64,000 nucleotides of DNA from Bacillota bacterium (lineage in GTDB: Bacteria; Bacillota; Clostridia; Christensenellales; Christensenellaceae), in assembly GCA_023393165.1 (NCBI GenBank), contig JAEWMJ010000006.1:186001-250000 (forward strand), in the 5' to 3' direction. Shown in pieces: positions 16,338 to 24,592 of this stretch. How positions within the stretch are numbered: the first letter of the stretch is position 1; each line of letters opens with the position of its first letter. Below the pieces are notes generated by a model that saw only the letters and a list, made by a program, of their open reading frames with translations, had not been told where the DNA came from and ran no database searches. The position numbers and the translations under genes are program-made.

Positions 16338-17159
16338 ATGGGTAAAACCACAATCTTTGGCATAGCAGTCGGATTTGGAATGATAATAACCGGCTTTATT
16401 ATTGAACATGGGAACGTAGCGTCGCTGTTTCTCATCAGCCCGATTCTGATTGTTGTCGGCGGTACGGCCGGCGCGATATTGGTTTCATACTCCATGAGCG
16501 ACGTTAAAAAGATCTTTCCCCTGGTGAAGCAAACCATCAGCGAACCCTCTACATCGCTTGAAAAAACCATGCAGACGATTCTTGATCTGGCGGGGAGGGC
16601 AAAAAGGGAAGGCTTGCTTGTACTGGAAGAAACCGTTCAGGACCCGGAATTTATTAAAAATAACGATCCGCTTGTTGTCCGCGGCATATTGCTGTTGATG
16701 CAGGGATTTACCGAAGAAGCGTTGCTGAATATACTGGACCAGGAATTGTATATTTTTGATCAGATAAAGAAGAAAGAAATATCCATGTTTGAAGCGGCGG
16801 GCGGGTATTCCCCGACCATGGGTATCATTGGAACAGTCTTGGGACTGATTCAGGTACTTGCGAACATGAGTACGCCTGAAGAGCTGGCGGCGTCCATCGC
16901 AGTGGCGTTTACCGCAACCCTTTATGGTATTATTCTTGCAAATCTTCTGTATCTGCCCATGGCAAATAAATTGAAACTGCGGTATAAACTCGCAAGAGTG
17001 GACAAGCAGCTGATTATTGACGGCGTTGTATCCATCAACAACGGATACAGCCCTATAGAGATTAAGGAACGTCTGAGTTCTTATCTGCAGTATGAAGAGA
17101 AACCCATAAAGATCGACGAGAAAAAAGCGGAAGGAAACAAGGAGGAGCAGGATGCGTAA
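16338..17159 (+). CDS. motA: Flagellar motor stator protein MotA
   Basis: 273 residues. MotA forms, with MotB, the ion channel of the flagellar stator. Four membrane segments are seen (about 5-22, 32-50, 150-170 and 180-200) with the large cytoplasmic loop between the second and third. The conserved proline segment GGYSPTMGIIGTVLGL is present, as is the charged loop RAKREGLLVLEE involved in rotor contact. The charged C-terminal tail is rich in Lys/Glu. It overlaps motB by eight bases, so the proteins are made together. No other flagellar structural gene is in the window. Confidence 0.95.
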   Translation: MGKTTIFGIAVGFGMIITGFIIEHGNVASLFLISPILIVVGGTAGAILVSYSMSDVKKIFPLVKQTISEPSTSLEKTMQTILDLAGRAKREGLLVLEETVQDPEFIKNNDPLVVRGILLLMQGFTEEALLNILDQELYIFDQIKKKEISMFEAAGGYSPTMGIIGTVLGLIQVLANMSTPEELAASIAVAFTATLYGIILANLLYLPMANKLKLRYKLARVDKQLIIDGVVSINNGYSPIEIKERLSSYLQYEEKPIKIDEKKAEGNKEEQDA

Positions 17160-17955
17160 GTGGCGGGATGAAGAAGACGAAGAAGGTCACGGCAATTCTG
17201 AACGCTGGCTTTTAACCTATTCGGATATGATCACTCTGTTGTTGGCTTTGTTTATCATGATGTATACCATGAGCAATGTGGACACGGCTAAATTCAAAGC
17301 ACTGGCGGAAAGCTTAAACGCGTTTTTCAACAACGGAACATCTACGACACAGACAGCGGATGGAAGCGCCAGCCTTTCCGGTGGAGTCGATCTTAAGTTT
17401 CCCCAAGTTACACCCGGCGCATCTTCATTGAGTGCAGAAGGGGAAGACAGTCCGTCTCCGAGCGAATCTTCACCCCAGGAAATTGCGGCACAAATCAATG
17501 CCCTGATCCAGTCGAACGGAATAGCCAACTCGGTCAGCGTGCATATCGAGGAAAGAGGCGTGGTTGTCCGCTTGGAGGAAGGGATGATGTTTCCTTCCGG
17601 ATCGGCTACAATTAATCAATCGGCAATAGACACAATGAACAAGATATCGGAGATTATAAAGAATACAACCAATTATATCCGTGTCGAAGGCTCGACGGAT
17701 AATGTGCCTATACAGAACGGCCAGTTTGCGTCCAATTGGGAACTCGCTTCCCAGCGCGGGATCAACGTTGCAAATCTGATCATTCAGAACGGCGTGGATC
17801 CTACCCGTATCTCCGTAACTAGTTACGGGGAATTCCGCCCGGTTGCTCCAAACGATACTGAGGCAAACAAGCAGATGAACCGGCGGGTGGACATTGTATT
17901 CCTGAACCAGAATCTGAATATATCGGAGGCCGGGTCGAATACAGCGCAGCAATAA
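17152..17955 (+). CDS. motB: Flagellar motor stator protein MotB
   Basis: 267 residues. A short cytoplasmic end leads to one membrane helix (about 22-42) holding the ion-carrying aspartate D25 (RWLLTYSDMITLLLALF). A Ser/Gly/Pro-rich linker (about 60-110) separates it from a C-terminal OmpA-like peptidoglycan-binding domain (about 125-262; EGSTDNVPI, SNWELASQRG, MNRRVDIVFL). The ribosome site AAGGAGGAG lies within the end of motA. Whether protons or sodium drive it cannot be read safely from the sequence. Confidence 0.95.
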   Translation: MRKWRDEEDEEGHGNSERWLLTYSDMITLLLALFIMMYTMSNVDTAKFKALAESLNAFFNNGTSTTQTADGSASLSGGVDLKFPQVTPGASSLSAEGEDSPSPSESSPQEIAAQINALIQSNGIANSVSVHIEERGVVVRLEEGMMFPSGSATINQSAIDTMNKISEIIKNTTNYIRVEGSTDNVPIQNGQFASNWELASQRGINVANLIIQNGVDPTRISVTSYGEFRPVAPNDTEANKQMNRRVDIVFLNQNLNISEAGSNTAQQ

Positions 17956-18083
17956 AATACGGATCGGAAGGGCGTATCCCGGCGGATATGCCCTTTAAAT
18001 TTATAAATACCAATATTTACGAGATTTGCCTTTCGGAATATAATTGCACATATTATAGATAATACATAAAGGAAAGGATACCT

Positions 18084-18383
18084 ATGAAGATTTTTTTAAT
18101 CATACTGGCGGTTGTCCTGCTGCTTTCTTCCGGTAACACGGCTTTGGCGGCTGCGCCTGCTCCCGATGATACATCGGCCAGCTATACTGCAACGCCTGAA
18201 TCTGCAACGGCGTCGCAGCAGGTACTTCGCGAGCCGACAGGAGCCGTCACAACCGCAAGCCCGGCGCTTCCGCGGGGGACGGTAAACGACGATACCGTTA
18301 AGCTTGTTTTAGTTATTGCGGCTGCCGCGGCTGTGGCCGTCATGCTTATATTCTATAAAAGAAACAAAAACGGGGACCAGTAA
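18084..18383 (+). CDS. Hypothetical membrane-anchored exported protein (99 aa)
   Basis: Signal peptide (about 1-23, ending TALAA), a Thr/Ala/Ser-rich region of about 45 residues, and a C-terminal membrane helix (VKLVLVIAAAAAVAVMLIFY) followed by a basic end KRNKNGDQ. This layout resembles a small surface protein with a stop-transfer tail. I recognise no domain. It has a GGAAAGGA ribosome site and no clear operon partner. Confidence 0.55.
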   Translation: MKIFLIILAVVLLLSSGNTALAAAPAPDDTSASYTATPESATASQQVLREPTGAVTTASPALPRGTVNDDTVKLVLVIAAAAAVAVMLIFYKRNKNGDQ

Positions 18384-18496
18384 CCCGTTTTAAGGGGGCC
18401 GGTCAATACCGTGCGGATAGCAAGGATTTAAAAGAATTGATTTTTTTGCTGTATACTGGTATCGTATGCGTATAAGGCAGTAAAAGGAGTCTGGGT

Positions 18497-18928
18497 ATGT
18501 TTTGCCAAAGGTGCGGACAGCAGCTTAAGGATGATTCAAATTTTTGTACAACTTGCGGTGCACAGGCTAAAAGGCCGGTTATACCGGCCGGGCCAGTCCG
18601 ATGGGATACCCGCGGGGAACGCTTGCAGCGGACTTATCCATCCTTTTATTCCGGAACCGGATACCAAAATTACGGGCTTGCCGCAATGATATGCGGCATA
18701 CTGGGCGCGGTTTTTTTCTGGCTGATTGTTCCGGGATTTATTCTGGGAATCGTGGCCGTAGTTTTAGGATTGGCACAGATGCGCCTGAAGAACAAGAGTG
18801 GCCGGGCAATCGCGGGCCTTGTTTTAGGAATCGCCGCTCTGGCGCTGACCATATGGATAATTGCGTCCACGACGGGAGATTCCGGCTTTTATCTGAATGA
18901 TCCGCAAATGGAGTTGAATTATATCTGA
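18497..18928 (+). CDS. Zinc-ribbon DUF4190 membrane protein
   Basis: 143 residues. An N-terminal zinc ribbon (C4, C7, C18, C21: FCQRCG...FCTTCG) is followed by a linker and a DUF4190 unit of two hydrophobic helices (about 57-90 and 98-122) with the typical AMICGILGAV...GIVAVVLG and RAIAGLVLGIAALAL repeats. Function is unknown for the family. Two more members with the same plan lie just downstream (19158 and 20653), each as a separate transcription unit. AAAAGGAG ribosome site. Confidence 0.85.
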   Translation: MFCQRCGQQLKDDSNFCTTCGAQAKRPVIPAGPVRWDTRGERLQRTYPSFYSGTGYQNYGLAAMICGILGAVFFWLIVPGFILGIVAVVLGLAQMRLKNKSGRAIAGLVLGIAALALTIWIIASTTGDSGFYLNDPQMELNYI

Positions 18929-19157
18929 TTTTAAGATAAATATGTAAGAAAAAATACAAAATCGGAATGTAAGGGAGGCGGCGAACAACCGCCTTTTTAC
19001 GTCCCCGGTTTTTCTGGTATCCGTATCCATCCGCATTTTGTTTTTAATGTTAAAATTTATAAAAAAATATTCCAAATTCGTCATACAACTGTATTTTATA
19101 AGGAAGAATATTCATATATTTATATGACGATTTGTACGAAAAGGGAGGGATACAGAA

Positions 19158-20522
19158 TTGATATTGTGTGTAAATTGCGGAAATGAATTGGAAGACGACG
19201 CAATCATTTGCCCGGCTTGCGGAATGGAAGTCCGGGCGCTAGAGGATGAAGAAAAAAAGGACGAAATTATCCGGGAGGAAACAACCGGCACTACAGAATC
19301 CGACGCATCCTTTATTTCTGCCGGGGATGAAACGCCGGACCCCGAGGAGAAAGAGGAAACGGCAGAGAGTGTTCTTGCAGAGGACGCGCCTTCGGATGAA
19401 GCTGAGAAAAACGGAAAAGAAGGCGGTAAAACGGCAGGTCCGGAAGATGAGACTGCAGGAGAAACCGAAGCTGACGTTCCGGATAGCGTAATAAAAGAGC
19501 AAGAGGATGCGGCGGAAGATGAAACCGGAGAAACAGCAGAGGCCCCGGAAGAAAAGCAGGAAGCTGTTGCGGAGGAATTACCGGCTGGGGAAGAGCCTGA
19601 AGTAACAGAGGAAAGCGAACCGGATGAAGAAACCGGATCAATAGAAGACGTGCAGGAGGAGCCTGCAACCACGGAACCTGGACCGGCGGAAGAAGCTCCG
19701 TCCAAAGAAGCCTGCCCGGCAGAAGACGTGCAGGAAGAGCCTGCAACCACGGAAGCGGAACCGGCGGAAGAAGCTCCGGCCGAAGAAACCGGCTTGGAAG
19801 AAGACGTACAGGAGGAGCCTGAAACCGCGGAAGCGGAACCGGCGGAAGAAGCTCCGCCCGAAGGAGCCTGCCCGGCAGAAGATGTGCAGGAGGAGCCTGA
19901 AACCGCGGAAGCGGAACCGGCGGAAGAAGCTCCGGCCGAAGAAACCGGCTCAACACAAGAAGACGTGAAGGAAGAGGCCGAACCCATGGAATCGGAACCA
20001 GCGGAAAAAGCTCCATCCGTAGATAACGGATCAACAGAAGACGTGCAGGCGGAAGCTGAAACCGGGGATACGGGGGAGCAGGTTGAAGAAGAGAAAACCG
20101 TAGGATCAGAGAATAAATCGGAAGAAGCGCCTCGCGATGCCGGGCAAGAAACTCCCGAAAAACCGGATATCGAAGCCGCGGCCGATATGGCGATAGATTT
20201 GGGAGAGCCTGTTCTGCCCAAAGAGGAGTCTGCAGAAGGGGCGGGCATGTCTAAAGGCAGGTCGATTGGTGCGCTGACTTGCGGGATCCTTGGCCTTGCT
20301 CTCTGCTGGGTACCTGTGGCCGGGTTGATTTTATCCATTTTTGCTATGGCCTTGGGAGCAAAAGCCAGGAACAAAGAATTTACGGGGAAAAGGGGAATGG
20401 CGGTCGCAGGGTTTATCATGGGCGTTATAGGATTGGTCGTCAGCATCGGCGCCATGATCTGGTGGATCGTGGTACTTACATCCGGCGCAAAAGTCTTCTG
20501 GCTGCTTGGATCTTTGGCATAA
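19158..20522 (+). CDS. Zinc-ribbon DUF4190 protein with long acidic repeat
   Basis: 454 residues from a TTG start nine bases after GGGAGGG. A zinc ribbon (C4, C7, C18, C21) and a C-terminal DUF4190 membrane unit (about 366-445) are separated by some 340 very acidic residues rich in Glu, Ala, Pro and Thr. Residues 163-305 hold six units of a 26-residue repeat starting EDVQEEP. Its two paralogues have linkers of only some 30-35 residues, so the spacer has expanded in this copy. An extended, negatively charged cytoplasmic region that could bind basic partners or act as a spacer is my inference. Confidence 0.8.
   Translation: MILCVNCGNELEDDAIICPACGMEVRALEDEEKKDEIIREETTGTTESDASFISAGDETPDPEEKEETAESVLAEDAPSDEAEKNGKEGGKTAGPEDETAGETEADVPDSVIKEQEDAAEDETGETAEAPEEKQEAVAEELPAGEEPEVTEESEPDEETGSIEDVQEEPATTEPGPAEEAPSKEACPAEDVQEEPATTEAEPAEEAPAEETGLEEDVQEEPETAEAEPAEEAPPEGACPAEDVQEEPETAEAEPAEEAPAEETGSTQEDVKEEAEPMESEPAEKAPSVDNGSTEDVQAEAETGDTGEQVEEEKTVGSENKSEEAPRDAGQETPEKPDIEAAADMAIDLGEPVLPKEESAEGAGMSKGRSIGALTCGILGLALCWVPVAGLILSIFAMALGAKARNKEFTGKRGMAVAGFIMGVIGLVVSIGAMIWWIVVLTSGAKVFWLLGSLA
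19644..20075 (+). repeat. In-frame tandem repeat, 78-bp unit
   Basis: Six successive EDV(Q/K) units begin at residues 163, 189, 215, 241, 268 and 294 of the zinc-ribbon protein; the period is 26 residues with a single 27. Units 1 to 4 are the most alike, which indicates recent unit duplication, and copy number may vary between strains. Confidence 0.85.
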
Positions 20523-20652
20523 AAATTCATAGTCCCTTGTTTTGCTGAAATATGAATAAATAGTGAACAATATTGCGAAAAATGATTGATTTTAAATGCT
20601 TTTTAATGGTAAGATATTCATAAATAATAATACAAAAAAGGGGTATAATAAT

Positions 20653-21069
20653 ATGTTCTGTGCTAAATGTGGAAAAGAGATGGATGACAACGTAAAGTTC
20701 TGCCCATCCTGCGGGGCTGATGCGGCTGCGCCGACAATTTCCGAACCTTCTCAGGCTTCATTCAGCGAACCTGCATACAGCGAGCAGCCGGAGTCTTCGG
20801 GAACGGGCGTTGGAGCGATGGTATGCGGTATCATAAGCTTGGTACTATGCTGGATACCCATTGTCGGCCTTGTGCTTGGTATCGTGGCGGTCGTACTGGG
20901 CGGAAAAGGAAGGCAGACCCTGCCGCCGGATAAAAGGGGAATGGCTCTTGCAGGATTTATCATGGGCATCATTGGAATGGTGATTGGTATTATTATGCTG
21001 ATTGCCATGATCGTTGCGCTTGTAGCCTTTGGAACTATGTTCTCGCTGTTTGGCTCTTATTTATATTGA
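20653..21069 (+). CDS. Zinc-ribbon DUF4190 membrane protein (paralogue 3)
   Basis: 138 residues: zinc ribbon (C3, C6, C17, C20), a Ser/Pro/Glu linker and a DUF4190 pair of helices (AMVCGIISLVLCWIPIVGLVLG and GMALAGFIMGIIGMVIG, read as two segments). The helical part is close to that of the gene before it, including the LCWIP/LCWVP step. The ATG at 20653 is chosen because AAAAGGGG precedes it; the frame extends 19 codons upstream without a usable site. Followed by its own terminator. Confidence 0.85.
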   Translation: MFCAKCGKEMDDNVKFCPSCGADAAAPTISEPSQASFSEPAYSEQPESSGTGVGAMVCGIISLVLCWIPIVGLVLGIVAVVLGGKGRQTLPPDKRGMALAGFIMGIIGMVIGIIMLIAMIVALVAFGTMFSLFGSYLY

Positions 21070-21081
21070 TTTATGGTTTTG

Positions 21082-21114
21082 AAAAAGAGCGGCAGGAATG
21101 CCGCTTTTCTTTTA
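21082..21114 (+). terminator. Intrinsic terminator after the third DUF4190 gene
   Basis: GCGGCA / TGCCGC stem with a four-base loop, A run before and T-rich tail after. Confidence 0.9.
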
Positions 21115-21227
21115 TAGGGGAATAGCAACGCCGTTTTTTAGCGGAGAGGGGAACAAATAAAACCGCCTTATTTTCATATAAAGCGGTTTATTCATGCTGC
21201 GTTCGTACCGGAGAAAAAGCGCAGTTA

Positions 21228-22082
21228 TCAGACGCGCTTTCTTGAGATGTTCAGCAGCGCCAGAAGAAAGAAAACCGCCGCAGTTCCAAGCAAAATCATT
21301 ATGCTGAACTGGGGCGTCGCCGTGGAGTTTCCAAAATGATACACAACGCCCATGGATTCCTTGAATTCGTTCAAATATTGCGCGGGGATGTCGGCAAAAG
21401 CCGTATTCATGGGAGTTTCCATAATCGTCTGGCGGAATAACGCGGCCGCGTGAGAAACGGGAAAGACTTTTATGATCAACTGCACCGACTCGGGCAAAGA
21501 GCCGATCGGAAGATAAATCCCGGTCAAAAAACCGATTAAAGTGCCGATGATTGTGCTGGCTGTGGAAAATGCGCTTTGAGATTTAAAAAAGGACACAATA
21601 AAGCATACAAGCGAAGTATTTGCCATGCCGGTCAGAAATATTAATCCGGTTACTTTCAGGACCGCTTCAAACTGAAGAAATTCCCCGCCGTTAGCCGCAA
21701 CGTATAGTTCCGAAATAACAAATGCAACAATGCTCATAATGACGCCGATCAAAAATGCGCTCAGGATATAACCGCCGGTAATACCGGATTTTTTTAAGGG
21801 CGCCGCATAAAAATCCTTGTTGATCTTTTTCGCGTGGTCTTCCACCATAACGCCAAAGGCCCCCATTGTTGTCGTTACCGAGGTGACGGCCATTAATCCG
21901 GATATCAGCCAGCTGTTCATTAAAAATTGCGCGTTTTTGATTGCCTCAAGGTCTTCTATCCAGACGTCGCCTAAAAACACCGCGTACAAGCCGATAATAA
22001 TGAGTACGGCAAGCAAAGAAAAAAACACCGCGCTCCTGTCTTTAAAAAACAGCATTAAATTTCTTTTTGCAAACGAAGTCAT
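21228..22082 (-). CDS. ABC-2 type exporter permease
   Basis: 284 residues with six hydrophobic helices in the ABC-2 arrangement (first near 20-35, then four between about 58 and 200, the last near 260-278). It pairs with the ATPase whose gene overlaps it by four bases. Together they form a two-gene exporter of the DrrAB/YadGH kind. The substrate cannot be read from the sequence; relatives export drugs, peptides or lipids. It is the last gene of a four-gene minus-strand cassette that begins with a LytTR regulator. Confidence 0.85.
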   Translation of the reverse strand: MTSFAKRNLMLFFKDRSAVFFSLLAVLIIIGLYAVFLGDVWIEDLEAIKNAQFLMNSWLISGLMAVTSVTTTMGAFGVMVEDHAKKINKDFYAAPLKKSGITGGYILSAFLIGVIMSIVAFVISELYVAANGGEFLQFEAVLKVTGLIFLTGMANTSLVCFIVSFFKSQSAFSTASTIIGTLIGFLTGIYLPIGSLPESVQLIIKVFPVSHAAALFRQTIMETPMNTAFADIPAQYLNEFKESMGVVYHFGNSTATPQFSIMILLGTAAVFFLLALLNISRKRV

Positions 22083-22993
22083 TGCCGAAGCTCCTTTCCG
22101 GTAATGCCGATAAAGGCGTCGTCCATTGTGCCGTTCAAAACCTCAAAACCCGCGATGCAATTTTCGCATTTTTTTAAAATCGGCAGCGCGCCTAAAGTGG
22201 AGGGCAATTTTACGATGATTTGGTTCGAATTGCATAAATAGTCGACATTCATCTCATCCAGATCTTTCTTTACCGCCTTCTGATCCCTGCATGTCAAACG
22301 CAGCAAATCGCTCGCGTATTTTTCTTTCAGATTAGCCGGGGCTCCGCCGGCAACAATTTCGCCGTGATCAATCACAACAACGTAATCTGATTTTTCCGCT
22401 TCTTCCATGTAATGCGTCGTAAGAAAAACCGTCATGCCCGTCTCTTCTTTCAGTCTTGTAATGGTATCCCACACGTTTTGCCTTGTCTGCGGGTCAAGTC
22501 CGGTCGTAGGTTCATCCAGAAAAAGAATCCTTGGGGTGTTGATCAAGGCCCTTGCTATATCCGCGCGTCTTTTTTGGCCGCCGGAAAGCTTTCCGTACGG
22601 CCGGTTAAAAAACTCCATTACCCCGGCGGCAACGGCGGCATTGCGGACGGCCTGCGCTCTTTTTTTCTTATCCGGATAATAGAAACCCGCCCTGATCGAG
22701 AGATTTTCTCCCACTGTCAAAAGGGAATCCAGCACATTATCCTGAAAAACAATCCCTATGGAACTGCGGATTTTACTGTCGTCTGCGCCCAGACGGTTTC
22801 CGTTGACAATGACTTCTCCGCCGTCCGGTTTGAGCAGCGTGCACAGAATATCAATCGTTGTGGATTTTCCCGCGCCGTTCGGTCCAAGAAAAGAAAACAG
22901 ACTGCCCTGTTCCACATAAAAGCTGATGCTATTTACAGCCTGAATGTTTCCGTATCTTTTTTGCAGATTTTTAACTTCAATTACTTTCTCCAT
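22079..22993 (-). CDS. ABC exporter ATP-binding protein
   Basis: 304 residues. All nucleotide-binding motifs are present: Walker A GPNGAGKST, signature LSGGQKRR, Walker B ILFLDEPTTGLD, and the switch histidine in LTTHYMEEAEK. The C-terminal extension (about 215-304) is typical of DrrA-like ATPases. AAAGGAG site six bases before the ATG. It drives the ABC-2 permease that overlaps its end, and is probably controlled by the LytTR protein upstream, as this four-gene order is common in Firmicutes. Confidence 0.9.
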   Translation of the reverse strand: MEKVIEVKNLQKRYGNIQAVNSISFYVEQGSLFSFLGPNGAGKSTTIDILCTLLKPDGGEVIVNGNRLGADDSKIRSSIGIVFQDNVLDSLLTVGENLSIRAGFYYPDKKKRAQAVRNAAVAAGVMEFFNRPYGKLSGGQKRRADIARALINTPRILFLDEPTTGLDPQTRQNVWDTITRLKEETGMTVFLTTHYMEEAEKSDYVVVIDHGEIVAGGAPANLKEKYASDLLRLTCRDQKAVKKDLDEMNVDYLCNSNQIIVKLPSTLGALPILKKCENCIAGFEVLNGTMDDAFIGITGKELRQ

Positions 22994-23084
22994 TTTTTGC
23001 TCCTTTCATGAGCCCAGTATAAAACCCGCTTATTTATGTTACAATACCGCCCCGGGTATGCTGCGAAAGGGGCGGGGTAAGGTG

Positions 23085-23118
23085 AAAAAAAAAGGCGGTA
23101 AGCTGCAAACAGCCCGCC
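23085..23118 (-). terminator. Minus-strand hairpin inside the LytTR-ABC cassette
   Basis: Read on the minus strand, GGCGG...CCGCC and an inner GCTG-CAAA-CAGC stem (three-base bulge) are followed by nine T. It sits between the DUF3021 and ATPase genes, so part of the transcription may stop here and the exporter genes may be less expressed or have their own promoter. Confidence 0.6.
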
Positions 23119-23136
23119 GCCCTTTCGGTCCGGTTT

Positions 23137-23577
23137 TTATTCTCTGGTTCTTGTTTCGTTATATTTTTTAATTCCTTTATTCAACTGCTCCGCCGTTTTT
23201 TTGTCTAACTGGAAAACAATTACCCTAACTGCAGCATACACCCCGACTACCAATGCAATAAATATGCCGGTCTGCAAAAAGCTTGGTTCAATCCATTCCC
23301 ATGTGTATCCAAAATACAGCAATATGGCAATTATTACGCCGAAGTGCAGGATCTCCCTTGCTATCCATCCCTTGTTGCTTATTTCCTTTCTGGAGTAAAA
23401 AAGCAACAAAGGCAGATCTGTTAACAATGCCAAAAGCAACATTTTCCAGAACATATCCACTCCAAAGGCTGCATCGTTTGCAAAGATCGAACAAAATACG
23501 GCAGCCGCCGTCAATGTTCCGGTCAGAATAATAAAATACGAATGAAACATTCTGCTGAGTATCTCTTTTAAATCCAT
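23137..23577 (-). CDS. DUF3021 membrane protein
   Basis: 146 residues with four transmembrane helices (about 15-33, 43-60, 75-92 and 103-122) and a basic C-terminus. This matches DUF3021, a small integral membrane protein almost always encoded next to a LytTR regulator. In characterised pairs (e.g. BrsM/HdrM type) the membrane protein binds and inhibits the regulator until a signal releases it. The gene lies 12 bases after the LytTR gene, consistent with such a pair. Confidence 0.8.
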   Translation of the reverse strand: MDLKEILSRMFHSYFIILTGTLTAAAVFCSIFANDAAFGVDMFWKMLLLALLTDLPLLLFYSRKEISNKGWIAREILHFGVIIAILLYFGYTWEWIEPSFLQTGIFIALVVGVYAAVRVIVFQLDKKTAEQLNKGIKKYNETRTRE

Positions 23578-23589
23578 GCCGCATTCCTC

Positions 23590-24024
23590 CTATATATTCA
23601 GCTTCTTTTTAAGAGCCGGAACGTATTGCCTTGAAATAATGACTTTTTCTCCGTTATCAAGCATGGCTTCAAACCTGCCGCTGAAAGTCGGGTTCAGGGA
23701 AAGAATTTTTTTAATATTCAGAATAACGGATTTCGATATTCTCATAATATCGCTGTTTAAGAACTGGCTTTCCAGCTCATAGAGCTTTTGTTTGGATTCG
23801 AATACCTTTTGCCTGCAGTATATGAACACCTTGCTGTCAACCGCTTCAAAATAATAAACATCGGAAGGGGTTATTCTATGAATGCGGTTGTCCTCATATC
23901 CCACGATTTGTTCCGTAGCCTTGATGGCAGAAAGTAGTTGGATCAATTCATTGCTCATTTCATGGCATTTAATTATGATTTCTTCCTCGTCGCCGGCCGG
24001 CACATCCTGAATCACGATTTTCAA
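23590..24024 (-). CDS. LytTR family DNA-binding regulator
   Basis: 144 residues: a short N-terminal part with no receiver domain and a C-terminal LytTR domain (about 45-144; VYYFEAVDSKVFIYC, FLNSDIMRISKSVILNIKKI, VIISRQYVPALKKKL). Such one-domain regulators bind direct-repeat sites and are held in check by a membrane partner, here the DUF3021 protein. It heads the cassette and likely controls it. The upstream region (24025-24219) is AT-rich with no gene. Confidence 0.85.
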   Translation of the reverse strand: MKIVIQDVPAGDEEEIIIKCHEMSNELIQLLSAIKATEQIVGYEDNRIHRITPSDVYYFEAVDSKVFIYCRQKVFESKQKLYELESQFLNSDIMRISKSVILNIKKILSLNPTFSGRFEAMLDNGEKVIISRQYVPALKKKLNI

Positions 24025-24219
24025 AGAATATCTCTCTTTCTCACGCTTAAAACGGTTTTTAGCCTAAAATGGAAGAATTTTTGTTCAAATAAATTATATC
24101 AGATTAGGTTGTTATTTCAAAACATAATAAAGATAAATTATAAGAATAATGCTTTTCCACTTAAAAATTATTATTGAAATCCAATATTATATTATGCTAT
24201 AATGATAAAGCTGTTTTGT

Positions 24220-24296
24220 CGGGGTGTAGCGCAGTTTGGTAGCGCGCTTGGTTCGGGACTAAGAGGTCGCAAGTTCAAATCTTGTCACCCCGACCA
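24220..24296 (+). tRNA. tRNA-Pro (anticodon CGG)
   Basis: Full cloverleaf of 77 bases: acceptor CGGGGTG / CACCCCG, D stem GCGC/GCGC, anticodon stem CTTGG/CTAAG with loop TTCGGGA (anticodon CGG, reads CCG), T stem GCAAG/CTTGT with TTCAAAT loop, and an encoded CCA end. Followed at once by a terminator. Confidence 0.97.
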
Positions 24297-24297
24297 G

Positions 24298-24331
24298 AAA
24301 AAGCTCAGTCATTATAATGACTGAGCTTTTT
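24298..24331 (+). terminator. Terminator of tRNA-Pro
   Basis: A perfect palindrome of 17-base arms (AAAAAGCTCAGTCATTA and its complement), beginning one base after the CCA and ending in five T. Confidence 0.95.
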
Positions 24332-24334
24332 CAG

Positions 24335-24463
24335 TTATATTCGCCGCCGCCGAGTTTTATTGGCTAAAGCCAGTGATACCGGGCTGCACCCGGTTAAGCG
24401 AGGCGAATATAATATCACTTCGGGAACCGAAATATCACTGCCGCCGCAAGGCGGTAATATCAC
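24335..24463. repeat. Structured inverted-repeat cluster with AATATCAC spacers
   Basis: Outer arms TTATATTCGCC (24335-24345) and GGCGAATATAA (24402-24412) enclose hairpins TGGC/GCCA and ACCGGG/CCCGGT. Then AATATCAC occurs three times (24411-24418, 24431-24438, 24456-24463), separated by hairpins TTCGG/CCGAA and CCGCC/GGCGG. GTGATA, the reverse of the spacer motif, lies at 24373-24378. No coding frame fits. Probably a mobile or REP-like non-coding element beside the tRNA. Confidence 0.7.
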
Positions 24464-24560
24464 GTTGCGCATAGTGGAACATTTCACTTATACCATTCTT
24501 TTGCTTTTATGATATAGTGTGCAAAGAAATGGTAAACTTTGGGGTCGTGGTGAATGAACA

Positions 24561-24585
24561 AGACAGAAAAACCGTCCCCATGTCT
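24561..24585. repeat. REP-like palindrome
   Basis: AGACA and TGTCT flank GAAAAACCGTCCCCA, beside the 3' end of the methyltransferase gene. The text resembles dispersed sequences often seen near Y1-type (REP-associated) transposases in Firmicutes; that link is from memory. No transposase is present here. Confidence 0.35.
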
Positions 24586-24592
24586 CCCGTTA

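Noticed and set aside
19112..20530. Long minus-strand frame opposite the acidic repeat protein
   Set aside because: It is the complement of Glu/Ala/Pro codons read as Ser/Ala-rich text; it has no ribosome site and the plus strand has a zinc ribbon and DUF4190.
22412..23011. Plus-strand frame opposite the exporter ATPase
   Set aside because: It is the shadow of the ATPase, which has complete Walker and signature motifs.
24220..24296. tRNA-Pro as an attachment site of an island
   Set aside because: I looked for a second copy of the tRNA 3' end up to 30 kb and saw none; there is no integrase gene.
24411..24463. CRISPR-like array (AATATCAC repeats)
   Set aside because: Repeats are only eight bases and the intervening sequences are self-complementary hairpins; there are no cas genes.
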